Source of the DNA: an uncultured Collinsella sp.
Lineage (GTDB): Bacteria > Actinomycetota > Coriobacteriia > Coriobacteriales > Coriobacteriaceae
NCBI GenBank assembly: GCA_900754385.1
Contig: CAAECP010000013.1
Coordinates: forward strand, 1 to 16,912
Direction: 5' to 3'
DNA length: 16,912 nucleotides
Part shown: positions 6,691-13,764 of the stretch, piece by piece
Position numbering within the stretch: position 1 is the first letter of the stretch
Layout: the number at the start of each line of letters is the position of its first letter
Program-made: the position numbers and the translations under genes
Notes under the pieces: model-generated
Databases searched by the model: none
What the model was told of the DNA's origin: nothing
The model's input: only the letters and a program-made list of their open reading frames with translations

Positions 6691-7380
6691 CTAGCCCTCA
6701 AACGAAAGCACACGGGCCAGGTCCAGGTCCTCATAGCTGTCGATAAAGATATCGCAGTTATCGCAAACCTCGTCCCGCTCCATACGGCCGTGCGGATCAT
6801 AGATGCCCACGCGTTTAAAGCCTGCAGTGCCAGAGCTCTTAAGTCCAAAGACGGCATCCTCAAACACCCAGCTGCGATTAAACTTGTGCCCGTGGCGTTC
6901 TTCCAGGCGACGCAACGCCAGCTCGTACACATCGGGGAACTGCTTGGAGCGTCCCGCCTCGTCCGTCGTGGTAACAAACTCCATGTACGCGTCGAGCCCG
7001 GCACCGGCGAGCGCGGGCTGCACCAGCTCGACCGGCGTGGACGTGGCAACGCACATGGCGATGTCCGCCGCCTTCGCCTGCTCCAAAAATGCCAGGAGCC
7101 CCTCGCGCGGCGGCACCTTGGAGTACCCATCAATCAAAATCTCGCCCAGCTCGCGATAAACTTCCTCGCCATTCGTGCCAATGCCCCACGTGTCGTGGTA
7201 GGCCTGGCACTCGTCCTCCAGCGAAAGATGTTCAAACTGGGCAAAATCGTCGACCGTTCCATCAATGCCATGACGGCGCAATAACTCGAGCTGCGCATAG
7301 CCCCAGACGGGGGTGCTGTTAACCAACGTGCCATCGCAATCGAAAATAAAAGCAACCTTGGGAGCGACGGTATGGGACAT
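6691..7380 (-). CDS. HAD-superfamily hydrolase (subfamily IA, phosphatase or phosphomutase-like)
   Basis: A 229-residue haloacid-dehalogenase-like enzyme. Motif I is FDCDGTLVNS (13-22), with nucleophile Asp14 and acid/base Asp16. Motif II is VATSTP (111-116), motif III Lys146 in GRSKQFPD, and motif IV FEDAVFG (173-179). A helical cap (about 25-90) follows motif I, as in phosphoglycolate phosphatase and beta-phosphoglucomutase. The substrate cannot be named from sequence. The start ATG at 7380 has AAAGG 7 bases upstream; the frame also opens at TTG 7401, which lacks a ribosome site. It is the first gene of a unit with thiamine pyrophosphokinase and diverges from the glycogen operon across a shared, operator-rich control region, so a role in sugar-phosphate metabolism is plausible but unproven. 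Confidence 0.85.
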   Translation of the reverse strand: MSHTVAPKVAFIFDCDGTLVNSTPVWGYAQLELLRRHGIDGTVDDFAQFEHLSLEDECQAYHDTWGIGTNGEEVYRELGEILIDGYSKVPPREGLLAFLEQAKAADIAMCVATSTPVELVQPALAGAGLDAYMEFVTTTDEAGRSKQFPDVYELALRRLEERHGHKFNRSWVFEDAVFGLKSSGTAGFKRVGIYDPHGRMERDEVCDNCDIFIDSYEDLDLARVLSFEG

Positions 7381-7402
7381 ATACGAACCTTTCGATGTCA
7401 AA

Positions 7403-7433
7403 TGGTAAACAACCTGCTAAAAACGTTTTACCA
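7403..7433. promoter_or_regulatory. TGGTAAA/TTTACCA inverted half-sites, copy 1
   Basis: TGGTAAAC at 7403-7410 faces GTTTTACCA at 7425-7433. The segment 7415-7433 alone also approximates a LacI-type operator centred on CG (7424-7425). The site lies between the HAD promoter and its start codon. Confidence 0.4.
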
Positions 7434-7450
7434 AACGTAAGCCTATCAGT

Positions 7451-7479
7451 TTTGAAACCCTAATTGGTAAAACTGTCAA
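7451..7479 (-). promoter_or_regulatory. Promoter for the HAD hydrolase / thiamine pyrophosphokinase unit
   Basis: Minus-strand -35 TTGACA (7474-7479) is a perfect consensus. With 17 bp spacing, the -10 would be TTCAAA (7451-7456), a weak match. The -35 box lies exactly between the arms of an inverted repeat, suggesting repressor control and dependence on an activator or a strong -35. Confidence 0.45.
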
Positions 7480-7490
7480 GGGTTTTACCA
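7465..7490. promoter_or_regulatory. Perfect 9-bp inverted repeat bracketing a -35 box
   Basis: Arms TGGTAAAAC (7465-7473) and GTTTTACCA (7482-7490) with 8 bp between. The spacer contains the minus-strand TTGACA, and the right arm overlaps the TTACCA -35 candidate of glgB. A bound regulator would touch both divergent promoters. A third degenerate pair follows (TGGTATAAAC 7506-7515, TTACCGA about 7523). Confidence 0.6.
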
Positions 7491-7514
7491 CGGCAATTCT
7501 GCCAGTGGTATAAA
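7485..7514 (+). promoter_or_regulatory. Candidate promoter of the glycogen operon
   Basis: TTACCA (7485-7490), 18 bp, then TATAAA (7509-7514). A second candidate downstream is TTGTCC (7554-7559), 18 bp, TGTTAT (7578-7583). Either gives an untranslated leader of roughly 140-210 bases before glgB. The first overlaps the inverted repeat; the second does not. Confidence 0.45.
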
Positions 7515-7600
7515 CATGTCGCTTACCGATTAAACGCCCTCGCAAATCCGCTTTTGTCCATAAAACTAACGTACAGGTGTTATCGTAGTTTCTGCCGAAA

Positions 7601-7695
7601 GTTCCACCGAGCACGCGAGGTGGAACGAATCATAGAACTATCGCCGTCCCTTCGATTCGTGCAGCCTTGGACCTTTCGCATCTAGTCACCAAGGC
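7601..7695 (+). promoter_or_regulatory. Structured 5' leader of glgB: two stem-loops
   Basis: Hairpin 1 pairs GTTCCACC (7601-7608) with GGTGGAAC (7619-7626) around a 10-base loop. Hairpin 2 pairs GCCTTGG (7664-7670) with CCAAGGC (7689-7695) around an 18-base loop. Both arms are perfect. Hairpin 2 ends about 30 bases before the chosen glgB start. No T-run follows, so these look like leader structure rather than terminators. Apart from these, the operators and the promoters, I see nothing in 7381-7726. Confidence 0.5.
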
Positions 7696-7726
7696 AACAC
7701 GCTGCCGCGTCATGATGGGATCAAAC

Positions 7727-9982
7727 GTGAGCGATACAAAGCTAAAGCCAGCAACCAAAAAGCCTGCTACCCGCAAAGCCGCCCCGCACGCACCGGAGCT
7801 CTCCAAGGACGATGTCTACCTGTTTGGCATTGGCATGTGGGAGCGCAGCTGGGAAAAGATGGGCGCTCACCCCGACACGCAGAACCGTACGCGCGGCTGG
7901 CGCTTTTGCGTTTGGGCGCCCGATGTAAAAAGCGTCCATGTCATTGGCGAATTTAACGACTGGGATGAGGAAGCCAACCCGCTGGTGCCCGTGCATACGA
8001 GCGCTATTTGGGAAGGCTTTATTCCTGGCGCCGAGCAGGGTCAGCTCTATAAGTACCTTATCGAGACCAACGAGGGCGAAAAGCTCTACAAGGCCGATCC
8101 GTATGCCTTTAAGGCCGAGTGCCCTCCGGGTACCGCCAGCGTGCTGTGGACCCTCGATGGCTACCAGTGGAACGACGCCGCATGGCTTAAGCGACGCGCC
8201 AGCCACAACCATATGTCGCAGCCCCTTAACATCTACGAGGTACATATTGGATCGTGGAAGCGCCACGGCGACGCGCCGCAGGGCGAGCCGGACGAGTACG
8301 GCAACTACCCCGGTCCCATGGATCCCTTCCCCGCGCAGCGCGGCGAGTTTTACACCTACGACGACCTGTCGGTGGAGCTCGTGGACTACGTGCGCGACAT
8401 GGGCTATACGCATATCGAGGTCATGCCGCTCATGGAGCATCCTTTCGATGGCTCCTGGGGCTACCAGACGACTGGCTACTATGCCGCCACGTCGCGTTAC
8501 GGCAACCCGCAACAGCTCATGCACTTTATCGATGCGTGCCACGAGGCGGGCATCGGCGTGATCATGGACTGGGTACCCGGCGGTTTTTGCGCCGACTCCC
8601 ACGGACTTGCCACCTTTAACGGCCACATGCTGTTTGAGCACGAAATTCACCCCAACTGGGGCACGCACAAGTTCGACTTCGCCCGCGGTGAGGTCCGATC
8701 CTTCCTGGTCTCCAACGTGCTGTACTGGCTCGAGAACTTCCACGTGGACGGCATTCGCATGGACGGCGTGTCCAGCATGCTGTACCTCAACTTTGGCATC
8801 GACGATCCCGGCCAAAAGAAGTTCAACAAATACGGCACAGAGGAGGATCTGGACGCCAGCGCGTTTATCCGCCAGGTCAACTGCGCCGTGGAGGCGCACT
8901 ACCCCGACGTGATGATGATGGCCGAGGAGTCCACCGCGTGGCCGCTCGTGACTTATCCGCCGCAGGACGGCGGCCTGGGCTTCCACTACAAGTGGGACAT
9001 GGGCTGGATGAACGACACCCTGCACTACATGCAGACCGATTTTCCGTGGCGCCCCGGCAACCACGGCCTGCTCACGTTCTCCATCATGTACGCCTTTACC
9101 GAGAACTTTATTTGCCCGCTCAGTCACGACGAGGTCGTGCACGGCAAGTGCTCTCTGATCGGCCGCATGCCGGGCGACTGGTGGCGCCAGTTTGCCGGCC
9201 TGCGCACGCTGGCCTTCTACCAGATGACGCACCCCGGTGCCAAGCTCAACTTTATGGGCAACGAGATCGGCCAGTTTATTGAGTGGCGCTACTACGAGTC
9301 CATCCAGTGGTTCTTGACCGAGGAGTACGAGACCCACCGTCATCATCAGGCGTTTATCAAGGCGCTCAACCACCTGTACACCGCCGAGCCCGCTCTGTAC
9401 GAGCGCGGCTACACCGACGACGGATTTACCTGGATCGATGCGGACAACTCCAAGCAGTCCATCGTGAGCTTTGTACGTCAGGGCGAGGACGTCGATGACG
9501 ACCTGGTGATCCTGATCAACTTTGATCCGGCGAGCTACGAGAGCTTCCGCGTGGGCGTGCCGCGCGAGGGTGACTGGGAGGTCATCTTTGACTCCGACCG
9601 TCCCGAGTTTGGCGGCAGCGGCTATGCCGGCGAGGAGCCCTACACCTGCTCGAGCGAGCCCTATCCCTGGAACGGGCAGATGGACTCCATCGAGATTAAG
9701 GTGCCCGGCCTGGCAGGTGTGGTGCTTAAGCGCCGCGGTCCCAGCAGCTACAAGCCGCCGGTGGTTGAGGAGCCCAAGAAGGCGACGCGCAAGCGCACGT
9801 CTTCGGTGAAGCCCAAGCCTGCGGCCGCCAAGAAGGCTCCTGCCAAGGCCAAGGCTACGGTCACCAAGGCCAAGACCGCCGCAAAGCCCGCTGCTAAGGC
9901 CGCAGCCAAGAAGCCGGCTGCCAAAAAGGGCGCTACCAAGGCAAAGTCTGCTTCTGTTAAGTCGTCTGCCAAGGATGCGTAA
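7727..9982 (+). CDS. glgB: 1,4-alpha-glucan branching enzyme with Lys/Ala-rich C-terminal tail
   Basis: A 751-residue GH13 enzyme that cuts alpha-1,4 glucan and reattaches it through alpha-1,6 bonds. Order: a short basic N-terminus (1-25); a CBM48-type beta domain (WRFCVWAP, GEFNDWD); the catalytic barrel; a C-terminal beta domain; and a histone-like tail (683-751). Catalytic residues are Asp346 (IRMDGVSS), Glu400 in MAEEST, and Asp468 in PLSHDEVVHGK. Region I reads DWVPGGF: Gly286 replaces the histidine usually found there (His340 in E. coli GlgB). The GTG start at 7727 gives a natural N-terminus (MSDTKLKP) with a weak GGGA upstream; ATG 7712 and 7715 are alternatives in the same frame but lack a ribosome site. 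First gene of the glycogen operon; a 94-base gap separates it from glgP. Confidence 0.95.
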   Translation: MSDTKLKPATKKPATRKAAPHAPELSKDDVYLFGIGMWERSWEKMGAHPDTQNRTRGWRFCVWAPDVKSVHVIGEFNDWDEEANPLVPVHTSAIWEGFIPGAEQGQLYKYLIETNEGEKLYKADPYAFKAECPPGTASVLWTLDGYQWNDAAWLKRRASHNHMSQPLNIYEVHIGSWKRHGDAPQGEPDEYGNYPGPMDPFPAQRGEFYTYDDLSVELVDYVRDMGYTHIEVMPLMEHPFDGSWGYQTTGYYAATSRYGNPQQLMHFIDACHEAGIGVIMDWVPGGFCADSHGLATFNGHMLFEHEIHPNWGTHKFDFARGEVRSFLVSNVLYWLENFHVDGIRMDGVSSMLYLNFGIDDPGQKKFNKYGTEEDLDASAFIRQVNCAVEAHYPDVMMMAEESTAWPLVTYPPQDGGLGFHYKWDMGWMNDTLHYMQTDFPWRPGNHGLLTFSIMYAFTENFICPLSHDEVVHGKCSLIGRMPGDWWRQFAGLRTLAFYQMTHPGAKLNFMGNEIGQFIEWRYYESIQWFLTEEYETHRHHQAFIKALNHLYTAEPALYERGYTDDGFTWIDADNSKQSIVSFVRQGEDVDDDLVILINFDPASYESFRVGVPREGDWEVIFDSDRPEFGGSGYAGEEPYTCSSEPYPWNGQMDSIEIKVPGLAGVVLKRRGPSSYKPPVVEEPKKATRKRTSSVKPKPAAAKKAPAKAKATVTKAKTAAKPAAKAAAKKPAAKKGATKAKSASVKSSAKDA
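9773..9979 (+). repeat. Degenerate Lys/Ala codon repeats encoding the GlgB tail
   Basis: Encodes residues 683-751: by my count 23 Ala and 21 Lys in 69 residues, with two Arg and one acidic residue. PAAK, AKAK and KKPAAKK-type units recur without exact periodicity. The composition resembles histone H1 or mycobacterial HupB tails. It begins after the enzyme's usual C-terminus (GVVLKRR). Confidence 0.8.
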
Positions 9983-10040
9983 CAAAGCCGTTACAGCTGT
10001 AATTACCCGCCCCGACGGGGCGTAGGATACAAGTCATAAC

Positions 10041-10075
10041 CGTTCCGGGAGAAACATCCCCGGGGGAAAGGAACG
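10041..10075 (+). promoter_or_regulatory. Hairpin occluding the glgP ribosome site
   Basis: CGTTCC (10041-10046) pairs with GGAACG (10070-10075), whose 5' end overlaps the glgP Shine-Dalgarno AAAGGA (10067-10072). Inner GGG/CCC pairing is possible. The ATG follows at 10077. An upstream hairpin, CGCCCC-GAC-GGGGCG, lies in the same gap at about 10008-10022. Confidence 0.4.
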
Positions 10076-10076
10076 T

Positions 10077-12503
10077 ATGAATAAGATCTTCGACAACAAG
10101 CAGGAGTTTACCGAGCTCTATCGCGATGCCGTTATGAGCATCAGCGGCAAGAGCGTCGAGGCCGCCAGCGACCTCGACCGCTTTAACGCCCTGGCCAAGC
10201 TCGTGGCCGAGAAGGCACGCACCGTTGCCACCAAGAGCGACGCCCGCGCCACCGCCGAGGGCAAAAAGCGCGTGTACTACTTCTCGATCGAGTTTTTGAT
10301 CGGCCGCCTGCTCGACAACTACCTGCTCAACTTTGGCGTGCGCGACATGGTCGCCGAGGCGCTCGACGACATGGGCTTCGACCTGTCCGTCATCGAGAAC
10401 CAGGAGCCCGATCCGGCTCTGGGCAACGGCGGTCTGGGCCGTCTGGCAGCATGCTTCCTAGATTCCATGGCAGCCGAGGGCATCGCCGGCTACGGCAACG
10501 GCATGCGCTACCGCTACGGCCTGTTTAAGCAGGAGATCGTCAACGGCAGCCAGGTCGAGGCCACCGACGAGTGGCTCACCCACGGCTATCCCTGGGAGGT
10601 TCGCCGTCAGGACAAGGCCGTGACCATCAAGTTTGGTGGCCACGTGGAGGGCTTTGAGGAGAACGGCCGCACGTTCTACCGCACGGTGGACACGCAGGAC
10701 ATCCTGGCTGTCCCTTATGACATCCCCGTGGTGGGCTATGCCGGCGAGACCGTCAACAAGCTGCGTGTCTGGGCCGCCGAGCCGGTCGAGGAGCACTTTG
10801 ACCTTGAGGCCTTCAACCGCGGCGATTACGCCCTGGCCGATGCCGAGCGCGCCGAGGCCGAGGCCATCAGCGCCATCCTCTACCCCAACGACGCCGGCGA
10901 GCATGGCCGCCTGCTGCGCCTGAAGCAGGAATACCTGTTTGTCTCGGCCGGCATCTACAGCCTGCTCGACACCTTTGAGAAGGAGCACGGCGAGAACTGG
11001 GAGCTGCTGCCGCAGTTTGTGGCCATCCACACCAACGACACCCACCCCGCTATGTGCGGCCCCGAGCTCATGCGCATCCTCATCGACGAGAAGAAACTCG
11101 AGTGGGATGACGCCTGGAATATCGTGACGCAGGTCGTGAGCTACACCAACCACACCATCCTGCCCGAGGCTCTGGAGAAGTGGCCCATCGGCACGTTCTC
11201 CAAGCTCCTCCCCCGCGTGTACCAGATCATCGACGAGATCAGCCGTCGTTGGCACGAGTCGTTCGACACCACGCAGGAGGGCTGGCAGGAGCGTCTGCGC
11301 CAGACCGCCATTCTGTGGGACGGCGAGATTCGCATGGCCAACCTGTCCGTGATCTGCAGCCACAGCGTCAACGGCGTGGCCAAGATCCACTCCGGCATCA
11401 TCAAGAACATCGTGCTCAAGGACTTCTATGCCCTGACGCCCGAGAAGTTCAACAACAAGACCAACGGTATCTCGCACCGTCGCTTCTTTGCCGAGGCCAA
11501 CCCAACCTACGCCAAGCTCGTCACCGATGCCATTGGCGATGGCTGGCTCAAGGACGCCTTTGAGCTTGAGAAGCTCAAAGAGTTCCAGAACGACACCGAG
11601 TTCCTGAAGGCCGTAGGTGCCTCCAAGCGCGCCAACAAGGAACGCCTGGCCGCCTACGTTAAGGCCGAGACCGGTCTGGTCATTGACCCCAACACCGTCT
11701 TCGATGTTCAGGTTAAGCGCTTCCATGCCTACAAGCGCCAGCTCATGAACATCATGAAGGTGATGGACATCTACAACCGTCGCATCGCCGATCCCAACTT
11801 CCACGTGACGCCGACGACCTTCATCTTTAGCGGCAAGGCTGCCTCGAGCTACACCTTCGCTAAGGAGACCATCCGCCTCATTAACTCCGTGGCCGACGTC
11901 ATCAACAACGACCCGCGCGTCAACGAGGTCATGAAGGTCTGCTTTATCCCCAACTTCCGCGTGAGCAACGCCCAGCTCATCTACCCCGCCGCCGAGATTT
12001 CGGAACAGATCTCCACGGCCGGCAAGGAGGCCTCGGGCACGTCCAACATGAAGCTCATGATGAACGGCGCCATTACGCTGGGCACCCTCGACGGCGCCAA
12101 CATCGAGATCGCCGACCTGGCCGGCCGCGAGAACGAGGCCATCTTTGGCCTGACCGCTCCCGAGGTCGAGCAGCTCTGGGCATCCAACAGCTACTTTGCG
12201 TGGGATACCCTCAACAACGATCGCGAGCGTCTGGGCCGCGTGATGGACGAGCTCAAGGACAACACCTTTGCGGGTCTTTCGGGCAACTTCGAGAGTATCT
12301 ACAACGAGCTCATGAACAACAACGACCCCGACCTGGTCATGGCAGACTTCCGCAGCTACGTGGATGCATGGGAGAAGCTCACGAACAGCTACGGCGACCA
12401 GGAGACCTGGAACCGCAAGGCGCTGCTCAACACCGCCTCCTCCGGCTGGTTCTCAAGCGACCGCACCATTCGCGAGTACCGCGACGAGATCTGGCACGCG
12501 TAA
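10077..12503 (+). CDS. glgP: Glycogen/starch/alpha-glucan phosphorylase
   Basis: An 808-residue GT35 enzyme that releases glucose-1-phosphate from glycogen ends using pyridoxal phosphate. Seen: the N-terminal YYFSIEFLIGRLL segment, ALGNGGLGRLAACFLDS (the active-site glycine loop), THTND/HPA in IHTNDTHPAM, FDVQVKRFHAYKRQ, and the cofactor site EASGTSNMKLMMNGA, whose Lys659 should form the Schiff base. Length is normal for the family (about 800). The start ATG has AAAGGA 4 bases upstream. Unlike GlgB and GlgA it has no basic tail. Its place between glgB and glgC puts breakdown and synthesis under one transcript, so control is probably allosteric or at the level of translation. A strong hairpin follows the gene before glgC. 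Confidence 0.96.
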   Translation: MNKIFDNKQEFTELYRDAVMSISGKSVEAASDLDRFNALAKLVAEKARTVATKSDARATAEGKKRVYYFSIEFLIGRLLDNYLLNFGVRDMVAEALDDMGFDLSVIENQEPDPALGNGGLGRLAACFLDSMAAEGIAGYGNGMRYRYGLFKQEIVNGSQVEATDEWLTHGYPWEVRRQDKAVTIKFGGHVEGFEENGRTFYRTVDTQDILAVPYDIPVVGYAGETVNKLRVWAAEPVEEHFDLEAFNRGDYALADAERAEAEAISAILYPNDAGEHGRLLRLKQEYLFVSAGIYSLLDTFEKEHGENWELLPQFVAIHTNDTHPAMCGPELMRILIDEKKLEWDDAWNIVTQVVSYTNHTILPEALEKWPIGTFSKLLPRVYQIIDEISRRWHESFDTTQEGWQERLRQTAILWDGEIRMANLSVICSHSVNGVAKIHSGIIKNIVLKDFYALTPEKFNNKTNGISHRRFFAEANPTYAKLVTDAIGDGWLKDAFELEKLKEFQNDTEFLKAVGASKRANKERLAAYVKAETGLVIDPNTVFDVQVKRFHAYKRQLMNIMKVMDIYNRRIADPNFHVTPTTFIFSGKAASSYTFAKETIRLINSVADVINNDPRVNEVMKVCFIPNFRVSNAQLIYPAAEISEQISTAGKEASGTSNMKLMMNGAITLGTLDGANIEIADLAGRENEAIFGLTAPEVEQLWASNSYFAWDTLNNDRERLGRVMDELKDNTFAGLSGNFESIYNELMNNNDPDLVMADFRSYVDAWEKLTNSYGDQETWNRKALLNTASSGWFSSDRTIREYRDEIWHA

Positions 12504-12540
12504 AGGCGCGCGAGTTCCCTTATGCCAGCACGGCATTACT

Positions 12541-12571
12541 CGACGGGCGCGACCGAGCGCCGCGCCCGTCG
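12541..12571 (+). promoter_or_regulatory. GC-rich intercistronic hairpin between glgP and glgC
   Basis: CGACGGGCGCG (12541-12551) and CGCGCCCGTCG (12561-12571) form a perfect 11-bp stem with a 9-base loop. Only a weak TTT follows, so full termination is unlikely. Partial attenuation or protection of the upstream mRNA 3' end fits better. Confidence 0.6.
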
Positions 12572-12611
12572 CTAATGGGTTTAAGAACATCGATGACAGA
12601 AGGAGAAATCG

Positions 12612-13760
12612 ATGAGTAAGAAAGAATGCATCGCGATGCTCCTCGCAGGAGGACAGGGCAGCCGATTGGGGGCACTCACCCAAAAGATCGCTAAGCCGGC
12701 GGTTAGCTTTGGTGGCAAGTTCCGCATTATCGACTTTTCGCTCTCCAACTGCTCCAACTCGGGCATCGACACGGTGGGCGTTCTGACGCAGTACCGTCCC
12801 TACCTGCTGCATGCCTATGTGGGCTCCGGCGAGGCGTGGGATCTGGACAGCCGCGACGGCGGCGTGTCGATCCTGCCGCCGTACGAGACGCAGACCGGTG
12901 GCGCCTGGTATGCGGGCACGGCCGACGCTATTACGCAGAACCTCGACTACATCAAGGCCAACGACCCCAAGTACGTCCTGATTCTTTCGGGCGACCATCT
13001 GTATCGCATGGACTACCGCAAGATGCTCAAGACGCACATTGAGAACAACGCCGACCTCACCGTGAGCGTTATGCCCGTGCCGTGGGAAGAGGCCAGCCGC
13101 TTTGGCATCCTGACCACCGACCCCGAGGACGGCCGCATCACCAAGTTTACCGAGAAGCCCGAGAAGCCCGATTCGAACCTCGCGTCCATGGGCATCTACA
13201 TCTTCTCGGCCGACGTGCTGATCGAGGCGCTCGAGGAGGACGCTCTGGACCAGCGCTCGAGCCACGACTTTGGCAAAGACATCATCCCCAAGCTGCTCGG
13301 CGAGAATAAGCGCCTGTACAGCTACGAGTTCCACGGCTTTTGGAAGGACGTCGGCACCATCGCCAGCTTCCACGAGACCTCGATGGACCTGCTGGGCAAC
13401 AACCCCGAGTTCGATCTGTTCGACAAGAACTTCCCCATCATGTCCAACATCACCACGCGTCCGCCGCACTACATTGGCCCGGACGGCCGCCTGGACGACT
13501 GCCTGGTCTCCAACGGCTGCAAGATCTACGGCACCGCTCGCCACTCGATCCTTTCGACCGATGTCATCATCGAGGAGCGCGCCGTGGTCGAGGACTCCGT
13601 GCTGCTGCCGGGTGCGCACGTTAAGAGCGGCGCGCACATCTGCCGCGCTATTTTGGGCGAGAACTCCACGGTCGAAGAGGGCGTGAAGCTCGGCTCTGTC
13701 GATACCACCAAGGATACGGCCGTCGTTGGAAATGACGTCGTTATCGGGAAGGGGGAATGA
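12612..13760 (+). CDS. glgC: Glucose-1-phosphate adenylyltransferase, catalytic subunit
   Basis: A 382-residue ADP-glucose pyrophosphorylase: ATP plus glucose-1-phosphate gives ADP-glucose and pyrophosphate, the committed step of glycogen synthesis. It keeps the nucleotide loop [11 protein letters not shown] (10-20), the [11 protein letters not shown] block (37-47), WYAGTADA (99-106), the catalytic [10 protein letters not shown] (126-135; Asp128), RFGIL (163-167) and EKP (181-183). The C-terminal third is a left-handed beta-helix with hexapeptide repeats. A strong AGGAG sits 6 bases before the ATG. The next gene, glgD, starts 4 bases after its stop, so the two subunits are probably made in fixed proportion. 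Confidence 0.96.
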   Translation: MSKKECIAMLLAGGQGSRLGALTQKIAKPAVSFGGKFRIIDFSLSNCSNSGIDTVGVLTQYRPYLLHAYVGSGEAWDLDSRDGGVSILPPYETQTGGAWYAGTADAITQNLDYIKANDPKYVLILSGDHLYRMDYRKMLKTHIENNADLTVSVMPVPWEEASRFGILTTDPEDGRITKFTEKPEKPDSNLASMGIYIFSADVLIEALEEDALDQRSSHDFGKDIIPKLLGENKRLYSYEFHGFWKDVGTIASFHETSMDLLGNNPEFDLFDKNFPIMSNITTRPPHYIGPDGRLDDCLVSNGCKIYGTARHSILSTDVIIEERAVVEDSVLLPGAHVKSGAHICRAILGENSTVEEGVKLGSVDTTKDTAVVGNDVVIGKGE

Positions 13761-13764
13761 TCCG

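Noticed and set aside
7742..9985. A 747-residue minus-strand open frame opposite glgB
   Set aside because: It mirrors glgB almost end to end, as GC-rich third positions open the antisense frame. The product is Val/Leu/Gly/His-rich with no recognisable domain, and the sense product is a clear GlgB.
9983..10040. A separate promoter for glgP (TAGGAT near 10023)
   Set aside because: No acceptable -35 box at 16-18 bp, and the CGCCCC/GGGGCG hairpin occupies the spacer.
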